Positions 46,123-56,650 are shown, counted from the stretch's first letter. The stretch is DNA of 64,000 bases from Stenotrophomonas sp. ZAC14D1_NAIMI4_1 (GCF_003086775.1 NZ_CP026001.1:1142407-1206406), one strand, 5' to 3'. Program-made: numbers and translations. Notes: generated by a model from the letters alone, not told the origin.

Positions 46123-48447
46123 TCAGAAACGGACGTCCGCGCTGAGCAGGAAGGTGCGCGGGGCACCCGGGGTGTAACGGTAGCCGCTCTTGTTGATGCT
46201 GGCCACGTACTGCTTGTCGAACAGGTTGTAGCCGTTCAAGCGCAGCGACACGTTCTCGTTGATCGCCCAGGACACCACCGCGTCATAGACCACATACGAC
46301 TTGGTGAACGCCGGCGTGCCGACGGCACCGTCGGTACCGCGGTGCATGCCGGCGGCATAGCGGACGCCGCCGCCCACGGTAATGCCATGCGGCAGCACGT
46401 AGCTGGTCCAGCCGGTGAACGTATCGTCCGGGGTATAGACCAGGTTGTTGGTGCCATCGGCGGCCACCTTGGCACCATCCTTCACATCGGTGTTCAAGTG
46501 GCTGTAGCCTGCGCTGATCGACCAGTTCTCGGACACGCGGCCCACGGCGGACAGCTCAACACCCTTCACCCGCTTGCTGCCGGTCTGCGTCGGGTTGCCA
46601 GCGTCGTCCAACACGGTGGTGTTGATTTCGTTTTCCACATCGGTCTGGAACAGCGCCAGGTTCACCGCCAGCGCATCTTCCATGAAGGCCCACTTGCTGC
46701 CCACCTCGAAGGTCTTGGCCTTCTGCGGATCCAGCTTCGGGTTGTCGGCGCTGCTGGCCGAGCTGCTCAGCTGGAAGTTGGCGCCGCCCGGAGGCTGCTG
46801 CGAAATGGCGTAGTTGGCGTAGACGCTGACCGTGTCACCGACCTTGTACAGGGCACCCAGCTTCCAGTTCAGCAGCGTATCGGAGGCTTCCAGCGTGGGA
46901 TTGCGCAGCACAGTGCCGGTGGGGTTGCTGCCACACACCGGGCCGCCACGGCCGCCACACACCGAGGCGCTGGCGTACTCGGTCCTGTAATGATCGGCAC
47001 GCACGCCTGCGGTCAGCAGGAAGCTCTCGCCAAACGACAACGTATCGAACAGGTAGGCCGAGGACGTGGTGGTCTTGCCGTGCGCGTCGGCACCGTTGTG
47101 TGCCCAGCTCAGGCCAGCCACGTTCCAGTCGGGGTTGTACAGGTTCGCGGCAGGCCAGCTGCTGCCACCGGTGGCGGCCTGGCCGTAGCTGTCCAGTTCT
47201 TCCCGGGTGAACTCCAGTCCGGCACTGAGGGCGTGGCCCACCGCGCCGGTGTTGAAGTCGGCGCGCAGGTTCAGCTGGTCGGTCAGGATGGTGTTGCGCT
47301 GGTCCTTGAAGGTCGGCAGGCTGCGCGCGATCGCATAGGTCGAAAGATCCGCTGCGTTGGTATAGGTGATGTTGCCGGTCGGCCGGCCGTTGGCGCCGCG
47401 CACGCCGGTGCCCATGAAGGCGGTGAGCAGGTAGTCCTGCTCGGTGCGGCCCCAGCGGGCGGTGTTGGTCAGGCGCACGTTGTCGTTGAAGTCGTGCTCG
47501 AAGCGGAACGTGGCCATCTTCGCGGTGACGTCGTCGTGGTCGGCGCGGGTGCCGTAGAAGTTCTCCGGGTCCACCGGATGGCCGGCCAGCGCTTCCAGCG
47601 TCGGTTGCGGCGTCCAGCCGGGCAGGCCCAGGGTCGGCACGCCGCCATCGGGCACGTTGTCCTGCTTCACATAGAGCAGGTTGAGGTAATAGCGGGTTGC
47701 GGTGCCCAGGCCGAAGGCCAGCGACGGCGCGATGCCCCAGCGCTTGTTCTGCAAGTGGTCGCGCCCAGGCTGGTCGCTGTCCTGCCACATGCCATTGATG
47801 CGCAGCGCGCTGGTTGCGCCCAGCGACTGGTTCCAGTCGGCGGTGGCGCGGCGCTGCTGGTCGCTGCCTACGGACACGCTGGCCGAGGTCGCATCCTGCA
47901 GGTTGGCCTGCTTGCTGACCAGGTTGATCGCGCCGGTCGGCGCCGAGCGGCCGTTGTCGGTGCCGGCCGGGCCCTTGGTCACTTCCACCTGCTCGATGTT
48001 GAAGACATCGCGCGAGATCGAACCCAGATCACGCACGCCGTCCACGAACAGGCTGTTGGACGTGTCGAAGCCGCGCATGAACAGCGCGTCGCCGGTGGTG
48101 GTGTTGCCGTTCTCACCGGCATAGAAAGTGCCCACGCCCGGGCTGTTGCGCAGCGCTTCGGTGAGGGTGGTGGCGCCCTGCTGGTTGAACAGGTCGCTGG
48201 TGATGACCTGGATCGTCTGCGGCGTGTCCTGCAGGCGCTGGGTGAACTTCGGCGAGGCGACCTTGTCGGCTTTGTAGCCGCGGGTGGCGTGCACGTCGAT
48301 CTTGTCCAGCGTGCGGGCATTGTCGGTAGCGTCTGCCAGGGCCACGGCGGGCAGCGCGGCCAGGCCGAGGCCGGCGGCCAGGCTGGCGGTGGCCAGGGGC
48401 AGTGAACGAAGCGGGGAGGCGTGCTTGCGGCTCTTGATCGAGGTCAT
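46123..48447 (-). CDS. TonB-dependent siderophore receptor (PiuA/Fiu-like)
   Basis: A 774-residue receptor. Signal peptide ends near VALA (about residue 38); TonB-box region LDKIDVHATRG; plug domain DTPQTIQVITSDLFNQQGA, DALFMRGFDTSNSLFVDGVR and GPAGTDNGRSAPTGAINLVSK; barrel ends LLSADVRF. The plug and the piuC neighbour match the PiuA/Fiu group, used for catecholate siderophores and exploited by catechol-bearing beta-lactams such as cefiderocol. That drug link is family knowledge, not shown here. Confidence 0.94.
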   Translation of the reverse strand: MTSIKSRKHASPLRSLPLATASLAAGLGLAALPAVALADATDNARTLDKIDVHATRGYKADKVASPKFTQRLQDTPQTIQVITSDLFNQQGATTLTEALRNSPGVGTFYAGENGNTTTGDALFMRGFDTSNSLFVDGVRDLGSISRDVFNIEQVEVTKGPAGTDNGRSAPTGAINLVSKQANLQDATSASVSVGSDQQRRATADWNQSLGATSALRINGMWQDSDQPGRDHLQNKRWGIAPSLAFGLGTATRYYLNLLYVKQDNVPDGGVPTLGLPGWTPQPTLEALAGHPVDPENFYGTRADHDDVTAKMATFRFEHDFNDNVRLTNTARWGRTEQDYLLTAFMGTGVRGANGRPTGNITYTNAADLSTYAIARSLPTFKDQRNTILTDQLNLRADFNTGAVGHALSAGLEFTREELDSYGQAATGGSSWPAANLYNPDWNVAGLSWAHNGADAHGKTTTSSAYLFDTLSFGESFLLTAGVRADHYRTEYASASVCGGRGGPVCGSNPTGTVLRNPTLEASDTLLNWKLGALYKVGDTVSVYANYAISQQPPGGANFQLSSSASSADNPKLDPQKAKTFEVGSKWAFMEDALAVNLALFQTDVENEINTTVLDDAGNPTQTGSKRVKGVELSAVGRVSENWSISAGYSHLNTDVKDGAKVAADGTNNLVYTPDDTFTGWTSYVLPHGITVGGGVRYAAGMHRGTDGAVGTPAFTKSYVVYDAVVSWAINENVSLRLNGYNLFDKQYVASINKSGYRYTPGAPRTFLLSADVRF

Positions 48448-48564
48448 GGGATGGGCTTTGCCAGGGGCAGGAAGGCCCCGTCGACGCGGCGGTCGGCAGG
48501 GCGGTTTGCGCGGGGGGAATCCGGTACGGAAACGCGGGGGCGGCGCCGGTGCCGGCGCAGCGGC

Positions 48565-48966
48565 TCAGCTCAGCAGGGCTGGAGGTGCGTGCGAGGGCGG
48601 CTGACGACGGCCCGCCAGGCGTACCGCTGCTGCGGCGCGCACAGGCAGGCGCAGGGTCTGCGGGCCCGACAGCGGGACGAGAAGGCACAGGCGGTTCAGC
48701 AGGGGCGGACTGTCGCCGTGGCTGCCTTCTGGGCCGGATTCGATGCGCGGGGCCAAGGGCTCGGGTGGTGGCGATTCGCCGGCACGCCCGCTGGCGTGTT
48801 CATCCAGCGCCGCTGCAGACGGGGACAGGGTTGCGTCCCCGGATACACGGCGGCCTTCCTGCAGCGCCGACCAACCCAGCCACAGCGCCAGCAGCGCGGC
48901 CACGAGCAGCGGCCACCCCTGACGGGCGAGCAGGTACAACGCGGCGATGGGTGCAGGCGAAGCCAA
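48565..48966 (-). CDS. Small membrane-anchored protein upstream of the receptor (II)
   Basis: A 133-residue protein starting at TTG in the apparent frame; no strong ribosome site is seen. One hydrophobic segment at about 17-34 (LLVAALLALWLGW), then a Pro/Glu/Ser-rich tail and a basic end RLAGRRQPP. No family recognised. It has the same length and layout as the protein at 44815-45216, although sequence similarity is slight. It precedes receptor II and follows a candidate Fur box. Confidence 0.6.
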   Translation of the reverse strand: MASPAPIAALYLLARQGWPLLVAALLALWLGWSALQEGRRVSGDATLSPSAAALDEHASGRAGESPPPEPLAPRIESGPEGSHGDSPPLLNRLCLLVPLSGPQTLRLPVRAAAAVRLAGRRQPPSHAPPALLS

Positions 48967-49018
48967 GGTGCGGTCCGTTACAAACCGTTACGAATCAGGC
49001 GCGCAGGATAACACCAAC

Positions 49019-49037
49019 GATAATGATTCGCATCTGC
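49019..49037 (-). promoter_or_regulatory. Candidate Fur box upstream of receptor II
   Basis: GATAATGATTCGCATCTGC agrees with the 19-base Fur consensus at about 13 positions, with a perfect GATAATGAT left half. It lies 53 bases upstream of the small protein start and drives the minus-strand unit small protein - receptor II - dioxygenase. Confidence 0.7.
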
Positions 49038-49185
49038 GCATTTGGCAGCGGCGGCTGGGCGGTACGCAGGGGTGCTGGGAGGGCGCGCAGAGGGCGCGGG
49101 TGGCCAATCTGTGGCAGGTCCACCCCATGGGTGGATAACGGACGGCGTGGGTGGGGGCAGGCACTCGGGCGCGTCCCCGCTCGGG

Positions 49186-49518
49186 TCACTCGCGGTCGTC
49201 GCGGGTCCAGATGGCGTCGTGTTCGCGCTTTACCGGGAACTTGGGCGCGGCGGTGTAGGCCGGGGCACACAGGGCGCGGCCATCACGCACATCGAAGCGC
49301 GCGCCGTGCAGCACGCACTCGATGCTGCCTTCGGCGGTGTTGAACTCGCCCGAGGACAGCTCGAATTCCTCGTGCGTGCACTGGTCTTCCAGCGCATACA
49401 GCTCGCCATCGAGGTTGAACACCACGATGGGCGTGCCGGTCACTTCATCGAACACGCTCTTCATTTCACCCGGCAGCAGCTCGGCGCCGGCGCAGACGAA
49501 GGTCCAGGCCTCGCTCAT
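49186..49518 (-). CDS. Rieske [2Fe-2S] ferredoxin-type protein
   Basis: A 110-residue Rieske protein. Cluster ligands are Cys47 and His49 (QCTHEEF) and Cys68 and His71 (CVLHGARF). It lacks the disulfide cysteines of bc1-type Rieske proteins, so it is the oxygenase-ferredoxin (NirD/CarAc) type. Partner oxygenase is not adjacent. It overlaps the GNAT gene by 4 bases. Confidence 0.94.
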   Translation of the reverse strand: MSEAWTFVCAGAELLPGEMKSVFDEVTGTPIVVFNLDGELYALEDQCTHEEFELSSGEFNTAEGSIECVLHGARFDVRDGRALCAPAYTAAPKFPVKREHDAIWTRDDRE

Positions 49519-50054
49519 GCCGATGCCCCGGCCAGCGGCTTTTCCAGGATTTCAAAGCGCAGGTCGTCGCGCTTGGGGATGCCGAAGCGCTCGTCGCCAT
49601 AAGGGAACGGCTTCTTGATGCCGGTGCGCTGGTAGCCGCGGCGCTCGTAGAAGGCGATCAGTTCGTCGCGCACGTCGATCACCGTCATCTGCATGACCGG
49701 CACGTTCCACTCGCGCGCGGCATGGGCTTCGGCCGCGTCCATCAGCTGCTTGCCGACGCCACCGCCCTGCTGGGCCGGGTCGACCGAGAACATGCCGAAG
49801 TAGCCCTTGCCGTCGACATCGGCAACGTGGGCGCAGGCGACGAGGCGGCCCTCGCGCTCAGCCAGCAGGATGGTCGAGCGCGGGCGGTCCAGGTCGCCCT
49901 GGATGCCCTCGGCATCGATGCGGGCGCCGTCCAGCAGGTCGGCCTCGGTGGTCCAGCCGGCACGGCTGGCGTCGCCGCGGTAGGCCGAGGTGACCAGGGT
50001 GATCAGGGCGGGGATGTCGGCCGGCGTGGCGGCACGGAAAGTCAGGGTGCTCAT
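49515..50054 (-). CDS. GNAT family N-acetyltransferase
   Basis: A 179-residue acetyltransferase. FRAATPADIPALITLV is the first motif; the acetyl-CoA loop is in DPAQQGGGVGKQLMDAAE; the FYERRGYQRTGIKKPF end is typical. The acceptor cannot be read. It forms a coupled pair with the Rieske protein (ATGA overlap). Confidence 0.92.
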   Translation of the reverse strand: MSTLTFRAATPADIPALITLVTSAYRGDASRAGWTTEADLLDGARIDAEGIQGDLDRPRSTILLAEREGRLVACAHVADVDGKGYFGMFSVDPAQQGGGVGKQLMDAAEAHAAREWNVPVMQMTVIDVRDELIAFYERRGYQRTGIKKPFPYGDERFGIPKRDDLRFEILEKPLAGASA

Positions 50055-50096
50055 GCCGCCATTCTAGGTGGGGCAGGGGCGCCCGCAAAATGGTGC

Positions 50097-50136
50097 GGGG
50101 TCAGATCCCTTTCGCAGCGCGAAAGGGCTCTGATCC
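50097..50136. repeat. GGGGTC-type palindrome
   Basis: GGGGTCAGATCCCTTTCGC and GCGAAAGGGCTCTGATCC form a long hairpin with a short loop. It lies in the divergent gap between the GNAT gene and the next plus-strand gene. Confidence 0.75.
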
Positions 50137-50186
50137 TTGGGTACCGGCTATGCTCCCCGTTCATCGCGTTCCCGCAGGAGGCAGGA

Positions 50187-50657
50187 ATGAACAGGCAAAG
50201 CGGAGGCGGTGTGGCTGCGAAGGTCGTGACGCTCGGTCTGGTCGTGGCGTTCTCCACCCTTCTGGCGCGCATGGATGCCTCCGTTGCGGGCAGGGACGCT
50301 GCGTTCAACAGCTTTGCCTGCCCCAGGTTCAACCCGACGCGTGCACTGCCTGTCGCGCTGGAGGAACTGCGCGCGCACCCGGTCCGCTACCAGGGCCGCT
50401 TGGTGAAGGTGCGTGGCGCGTATGTCGATGGCTGGGAAATGTCGGCGCTGCATCCGGGGCCGCCGGTAAGTGACCCGTGGGCGGCGGACGGCATCTGGGT
50501 GGAGGGCATTGCGCCGATGACGCTGCCGACGGAGCAGGCCGTTGAAATGACCGGGATCGTGTCGGCGGCGCGACCGGATGCGGTGAGCGGCAAGGGGCAT
50601 CTAGGCAAGTGGCCGGCCGAGTTGTGCGTGGCGTCGGTGCGACGGTTGCAGGCGTGA
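50187..50657 (+). CDS. Membrane-anchored or secreted protein, OB-fold-like
   Basis: A 156-residue protein; AGGAGG-type site lies about 8 bases before the ATG. A hydrophobic segment at about 11-27 serves as signal or anchor. The mature region with LRAHPVRYQGRLVKVRGAYV resembles the first strands of an OB-fold, and two cysteines (FACPRF, AELCVAS) could bridge. No family is recognised. Confidence 0.7.
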   Translation: MNRQSGGGVAAKVVTLGLVVAFSTLLARMDASVAGRDAAFNSFACPRFNPTRALPVALEELRAHPVRYQGRLVKVRGAYVDGWEMSALHPGPPVSDPWAADGIWVEGIAPMTLPTEQAVEMTGIVSAARPDAVSGKGHLGKWPAELCVASVRRLQA

Positions 50658-50764
50658 CCGGGCGTGGGGCGCTGTGCTGGCCAGGCCCTCTGCAAACGAT
50701 GTGAGACGATGACGCCATCACAGCGCCTGGCGGCATGGCCAGGCCGGAGGACATGCGGGACACC

Positions 50765-51244
50765 ATGATCGCAATGAACTGGATTCGCCAGGATGAGCAG
50801 GGGTGGCATTTCGATGCCTACTTCGACTATCTGGCAGGGGCAGCGGCGGACTTGCCCGACACACTTCGCGAGTTCGCGCTCGATTTCGGCAACTACGCGC
50901 TGCGCGGCCGCGATTCCCTGCACGACGCGCGCATGAGCGCGTTCCGGGTTGAAAAGTCGGCTGTTGACGGTGCCGAAGGGGCGACGGTCAGCATCGAGGT
51001 GGTCCTGCTTGATCAGCAGTTCGAAGGCGAAATGCTGATGACGTACTCGGGCGTGATGGGCTATCTCCTGCAGGAAACGCTGTGCAGTGACGACCCCGGC
51101 GTCGATGTGCTGGTGCATGAGGTATCGGTGGTCGAACCGGGGCGCTACCGGCACACCGTGCTGTTCGACAACGGTGGCGGCTATGCAGTGGAATTCTCCG
51201 GGTTCACCCGGGCGCGCCGTGAGCGCGGGCCATCGCGCGTGTAA
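50765..51244 (+). CDS. Hypothetical protein, possibly immunity-like
   Basis: A soluble protein of about 159 residues. Start is uncertain: ATGs at 50735, 50753 and 50765 are in frame; I use the last, before MNWIRQDEQGWHFDAYFDYL. It is rich in acidic and aromatic residues and has no signal peptide or membrane segment. Small acidic stand-alone proteins of this sort are often toxin-immunity proteins, but no toxin gene is adjacent, so no function is assigned. Confidence 0.65.
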   Translation: MIAMNWIRQDEQGWHFDAYFDYLAGAAADLPDTLREFALDFGNYALRGRDSLHDARMSAFRVEKSAVDGAEGATVSIEVVLLDQQFEGEMLMTYSGVMGYLLQETLCSDDPGVDVLVHEVSVVEPGRYRHTVLFDNGGGYAVEFSGFTRARRERGPSRV

Positions 51245-51260
51245 CGCAGCGGAACCAACG

Positions 51261-51290
51261 AAAAACGCCACGGTCTCCCGTGGCGTTCTG
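51261..51290 (-). terminator. Terminator of the suf operon
   Basis: AACGCCACGG and CCGTGGCGTT form a perfect 10-base stem around TCTC. On the minus strand a TTTTTC run follows. It lies 23 bases beyond the sufS stop and could also stop the plus-strand gene, though its plus-side tail is poor. Confidence 0.92.
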
Positions 51291-51312
51291 CTTCCGTCAA
51301 GTTGCCAGAGCC

Positions 51313-52569
51313 TCAGCCCAGCAGCTTGCGTACCTTGGTCAGCGCAGCCATGAAGCGCTCGATCTCGGCATGCGTGTTGTAGAACGCCAGCGAGGCACGG
51401 CAGGTGGCGGCAACGCCGTAATACTGCAGCAGCGGGTGTGCGCAGTGCTGGCCTGAACGCACGGCCACGCCTTCCAGGTCCAGCAGGGTAGCCAGGTCGT
51501 GCGCGTGCGCGCCGTCGATCAGGAAGGACACCACGGCGGCCTTTTCCGGTGCTTCGCCGAGGATGCGCAGGCCATCGACCTTGCGCAGCTCTTCGGTGAA
51601 GTGCGCCAGCAGCTCGGCCTCACGCGCTTCCACGTGCTCCAGGCCCAGGCCCTGCAGGTAATCCACGGCCACGCCCAAGCCGATGAAGCCGGCGATGTTC
51701 GGGGTGCCGGCTTCGAACTTGTGCGGGGCATCGTTGAACACGGTGCCGTCGAAGCTGACTTCCTTGATCATCTCGCCACCGCCGAGGAACGGCGGCATCG
51801 CGTCGAGATGCTCGCGGCGGGCCCACAGCACGCCGGTGCCGGTCGGGCCGCACATCTTGTGGCCGGTGAGGGCGTAGAAGTCGCAGCCGATCGCAGCCAC
51901 GTCGACCTTGCGGTGCGGCACGGCCTGCGAACCATCGACCACGGTGATGATGCCGCGCTTGCGCGCTTCACGGCAGATCTCGCGCACTGGGTTGACCGTG
52001 CCCAGCACGTTGGAGACGTGGGCCACGGCCAGCAGCTTGACCTCAGGAGTCATCGCGCGGCGCAGTGCATCCAGGTCCAGCGCGCCATCGGGGGTGATCT
52101 CGGCCACGCGGATGGTTGCACCGGTGCGCTGGGCGACCAGCTGCCACGGCACGATGTTGGCATGGTGTTCCATGCGCGAGACCAGGATGACATCACCGGC
52201 TTTCAGCCGCGGCAGCGCCCACGAGTACGCCACCAGGTTGATGGCGAAGGTGGTGCCGCTGCACAGTACCAGTTCGCTGCTGCGCACGTTGAGGAAGCGG
52301 GCCAGCTTGTTGCGCGCGCCCTCGTAGGCGTCGGTGGCCTCGGTGCCCAGCGCGTGCACGGCACGGCTGACGTTGGCGTTGTAGCGGCGGTAGAACTCGT
52401 CCACCGCGCCGATCACCTGCACCGGCTTCTGGCCGGTGTTGGCGTTGTCGAAATACACCAGCGGCTTGCCGTGCACTTCGCGCATCAGCAGCGGGAAGTC
52501 GAGGCGGACGCGGTCCCAGTCGGGCGTGCCGGCGGGGGATTCGATCGGGCGCGGCGTGGACAGGTTCAT
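51313..52569 (-). CDS. sufS: Cysteine desulfurase SufS
   Basis: A 418-residue PLP enzyme that takes sulfur from cysteine for Fe-S assembly. PLP lysine lies in ALTGHKMCGPTG; EHHANIVPW and DGSQAVPH are cofactor contacts; the persulfide Cys is in RSGQHCAHPL. It ends the suf operon and overlaps sufD by 4 bases. A longer in-frame stretch upstream is antisense to sufD and not coding. No sufE or sufU follows. Confidence 0.96.
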   Translation of the reverse strand: MNLSTPRPIESPAGTPDWDRVRLDFPLLMREVHGKPLVYFDNANTGQKPVQVIGAVDEFYRRYNANVSRAVHALGTEATDAYEGARNKLARFLNVRSSELVLCSGTTFAINLVAYSWALPRLKAGDVILVSRMEHHANIVPWQLVAQRTGATIRVAEITPDGALDLDALRRAMTPEVKLLAVAHVSNVLGTVNPVREICREARKRGIITVVDGSQAVPHRKVDVAAIGCDFYALTGHKMCGPTGTGVLWARREHLDAMPPFLGGGEMIKEVSFDGTVFNDAPHKFEAGTPNIAGFIGLGVAVDYLQGLGLEHVEAREAELLAHFTEELRKVDGLRILGEAPEKAAVVSFLIDGAHAHDLATLLDLEGVAVRSGQHCAHPLLQYYGVAATCRASLAFYNTHAEIERFMAALTKVRKLLG

Positions 52570-53828
52570 GCCACGCCTGCCTCGGCCAGGGCCTTGTCCA
52601 AGCGACGCGCCAGCTGTTCGCGCAGCACTTCGGGCAGCACCTTCAGCGGTTCGTGGCAGAACGCGGCGCTCAGCAGCGCCTGTGCCTGCGGCTGCGGCAG
52701 GCCGCGCGAGCGCAGGTAGAACAGCGCATTGGCATCGAGCTGGCCGACGGTGGCACCGTGGGCGGCCTTCACTTCGTCGGCGTCGATCACCAGCACCGGC
52801 TGGGTGTCGATCTCGGCGTCGGCCGACAGCAGCAGGTTCTTGTTGGACAGGTTCGCGTCGGTGCCATCGGCGCCCTCGCGGATCTGGATGCCGCCATGGA
52901 ACACCACGCGGCTGCGGTTGGCCGCGACGCCGCGCCACAGCAGCTCGCTGCTGGTATCGCGGGCGATGTGGTCGATGCCCAGGCGGGTATCGACATGGCG
53001 GCGGCCATTGCCGAGCAGCACGCCATTGGCGGTCAGCTGGGCGTTGTCGCCTTCCAGGCGGACGTTCAGTTCGTGGCGGCTGAGCGCGGCGCCCAGCTCC
53101 AGGTCCACGCGGTGGTACTGGGCATCACGCGCCAGCACCGCATCGGTGCGCAGGAAGCTGGTCTGGCGCGCGCTGCCGGCCTGCACGCGGGCGTGCTTGA
53201 GCACGGCGTCGCGGGCCACGTGGGCATGCAGCACGGTGTTGTCCAGGTGCGCCGAATCGCCCACGCTGAAGCGGTGCTCGACCACGCCAAGGCTGGCGCC
53301 GGCACGCAGTTCGATCAGGTGGCGGTGGTGCCAGGCCAGGTCGGTATCGCCAGCCACGCTGGCGAACACCAGCTGCAGCGGCACCTCGACCTGCACGCCT
53401 TCGTCCACGCGCAGCACCACGCCTTCATCGGCCAGCGCGGCATTCAGGCGGGCGAACACCTCGTCGCTGCGCTCGTAGCGGCGGCCGAGGAAACGCGCGG
53501 CATCCTCACCGGCGGCCAGCGCCGAGGACAGCGGTTCCAGCTGCACGCCGGCCGGCAGGCCGTGGGTGTCGCTGAGCGCGTCGCTGAGGCGGCCGTTGAC
53601 GAACACCAGGCGCGGTGCCGGGATGTCTTCCAGCACGGCCACGTCCAGCGCCGGCGGCGACAGCGGCGCAGCGGCGAAAGCACGGCGCTCCAGCTGGCGC
53701 AGCGAGGTGTACTTCCAGGCTTCGCTGCGGGCAGCCGGCAGGCCATCGCGCAGCACCGTGTCGAGCACTTCGCGGCGCGCATCGCTGCCGCAGAAGGCCT
53801 GGGCCATCGAGTCGAGCAGGGCGCTCAT
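52566..53828 (-). CDS. sufD: Fe-S assembly scaffold protein SufD
   Basis: A 420-residue member of the SufB/D beta-helix family. N-terminal REVLDTVLRDGLPAARSEAWKYT is the typical SufD start; LLSADAEIDTQPVLVIDADEVKAAHGATV is the conserved core; LFYLRSRGL follows. It pairs with SufB on the SufBC2D scaffold. It overlaps sufC by one base and sufS by four. Confidence 0.96.
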   Translation of the reverse strand: MSALLDSMAQAFCGSDARREVLDTVLRDGLPAARSEAWKYTSLRQLERRAFAAAPLSPPALDVAVLEDIPAPRLVFVNGRLSDALSDTHGLPAGVQLEPLSSALAAGEDAARFLGRRYERSDEVFARLNAALADEGVVLRVDEGVQVEVPLQLVFASVAGDTDLAWHHRHLIELRAGASLGVVEHRFSVGDSAHLDNTVLHAHVARDAVLKHARVQAGSARQTSFLRTDAVLARDAQYHRVDLELGAALSRHELNVRLEGDNAQLTANGVLLGNGRRHVDTRLGIDHIARDTSSELLWRGVAANRSRVVFHGGIQIREGADGTDANLSNKNLLLSADAEIDTQPVLVIDADEVKAAHGATVGQLDANALFYLRSRGLPQPQAQALLSAAFCHEPLKVLPEVLREQLARRLDKALAEAGVA

Positions 53829-54592
53829 CAGACCGCCGCCTCGCGCACCACGCGATCCTTGAGGAAATCGTAGCCGTGCGCTTCCAGTTCCAGGGCCAGT
53901 TCCGGGCCACCGGTCTTGACGATGCGGCCATCGGCCAGCACGTGCACCACGTCCGGCTTGATGTAGTCCAGCAGGCGCTGGTAGTGGGTGATGACCAGGA
54001 ACGAACGGTCGGCTGCGCGCAGCGCGTTGACGCCGTCGGCCACGCTCTTCAGCGCGTCGATGTCCAGGCCCGAATCGGTTTCGTCGAGGATCGCCAGCTT
54101 CGGCTCGAGCACGGCCAGCTGGAAGATCTCGTTGCGCTTCTTCTCGCCACCGGAGAAGCCTTCGTTGACGCCACGGTGCAGCAGTTCATCCTTCAGGTGC
54201 AGCACGGCCAGCTTCTGCCGCACCAGCTTGAGGAACTGCATGGAATCGAGTTCTTCCTCGCCACGTGCCTTGCGCTGGGCATTCAGTGCCGCGCGCAGGA
54301 AGTAGGTGTTGTTCACACCCGGGATTTCCACCGGGTACTGGAAGGCGAGGAACAGGCCGGCGGCGGCGCGCGCTTCCGGATCCTGGTCGAGCAGGTCGCT
54401 GCCTTCGAACTGCACGCTGCCTTCGGTCACTTCATAGCCGTCACGGCCGGCCAGGACATTGCCCAGGGTGGACTTGCCGGCGCCGTTGGGGCCCATGATG
54501 GCGTGCACCTGGCCAGGCTTCACTTCCAGGGACAGGCCCTTGAGGATTTCCTTGTCGCCGATGCGGGCGTGGAGGTTGTCGATCTTCAGCAT
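53828..54592 (-). CDS. sufC: Fe-S assembly ATPase SufC
   Basis: A 254-residue ABC ATPase. Walker A MGPNGAGKSTL at about 33-43, FSGGEKKRNEI signature near 146, Walker B LAILDETDSGLDID. The SufC form has Asp/Glu in DETDSG as usual. The start at 54592 matches the family N-terminus LKIDNLHARIG. A SMAG palindrome lies just upstream (54605-54627), separating it from sufB by 64 bases. Confidence 0.96.
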   Translation of the reverse strand: MLKIDNLHARIGDKEILKGLSLEVKPGQVHAIMGPNGAGKSTLGNVLAGRDGYEVTEGSVQFEGSDLLDQDPEARAAAGLFLAFQYPVEIPGVNNTYFLRAALNAQRKARGEEELDSMQFLKLVRQKLAVLHLKDELLHRGVNEGFSGGEKKRNEIFQLAVLEPKLAILDETDSGLDIDALKSVADGVNALRAADRSFLVITHYQRLLDYIKPDVVHVLADGRIVKTGGPELALELEAHGYDFLKDRVVREAAV

Positions 54593-54604
54593 GATACGAA
54601 TCCA

Positions 54605-54627
54605 GTAGAGCCACGCCATGCGTGGCT
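54605..54627 (+). repeat. SMAG element inside the suf operon
   Basis: GTAG followed by AGCCACGCCATGCGTGGCT, between the sufB stop and the sufC start. It is the only palindrome within the suf transcript. Confidence 0.85.
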
Positions 54628-54656
54628 GAATAATCAGAACGAGGGCAGCAGGCGGG

Positions 54657-56132
<1,476 letters not shown>

Positions 56133-56149
56133 GGGGGGCTGCCTACGGA

Positions 56150-56605
56150 TCAGGAGACGACGTCGACAGCGATGGTGCGGCGCTGTTCGTCATCGACAAG
56201 GGGAAGGGGGGGCAGGATCTGGGCGAGGGTGACATCGCGCAGGGCCTCGGAGACCACATCGTTGATCAGCCGCCAGCTGCTGCGCGCGCCGCACTTGGGC
56301 GCCATGCCGCACTGGTGGTGGTCGTGGCTGCATTCGGTCAGGGCCAGCGGCCCTTCCATCGCTTCGACCACCTCGAACAGCGAGATCTCGATGGGCGGGC
56401 GGGTCAGCCGGTAGCCGCCGCGCACGCCGCGCAGGCCCTCGACCAGGCCGGCCTGGGCCAGCGGCTTGAGCACCTTGCTGACGGTGGGCGGTTCCAGACC
56501 GGTGAATTCGGCCAGCTCGGTCGCGCTCAGCACTTCACCCGGGCGGGCGGCAAGCACGGTCAGCACGACGGTGGCGTAATCGGTAAGTTTGGTGACGCGC
56601 AACAT
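56150..56605 (-). CDS. Rrf2-family Fe-S regulator of the suf operon
   Basis: A 151-residue Rrf2 regulator. A winged helix occupies residues 1-70 ([32 protein letters not shown]). Cys92, Cys99 and Cys105 ([15 protein letters not shown]) match IscR ligand positions and suggest [2Fe-2S] sensing. First gene of the suf unit and so probably autoregulated. IscR, SufR and SufT names differ between groups, so no symbol is given. Confidence 0.94.
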   Translation of the reverse strand: MLRVTKLTDYATVVLTVLAARPGEVLSATELAEFTGLEPPTVSKVLKPLAQAGLVEGLRGVRGGYRLTRPPIEISLFEVVEAMEGPLALTECSHDHHQCGMAPKCGARSSWRLINDVVSEALRDVTLAQILPPLPLVDDEQRRTIAVDVVS

Positions 56606-56625
56606 GGGGGATGCGAGTGGTTCTT

Positions 56626-56650
56626 AAAGCGGACTGAAATTGTACGCTTT
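56626..56650. promoter_or_regulatory. Possible operator of the Rrf2/suf regulator
   Basis: AAAGCGGACTGAAATTGTACG, 21-45 bases upstream of the regulator start, has a GGACT/GTAC pair around an AT-rich centre, loosely like IscR type 1 sites. It also contains bases that could serve as a minus-strand -10. Only a weak resemblance. Confidence 0.35.

Noticed and set aside
45361..48405. Long plus-strand frame over the dioxygenase and receptor genes
   Set aside because: Antisense shadow; no domain pattern, while the minus strand shows clear receptor and dioxygenase motifs.
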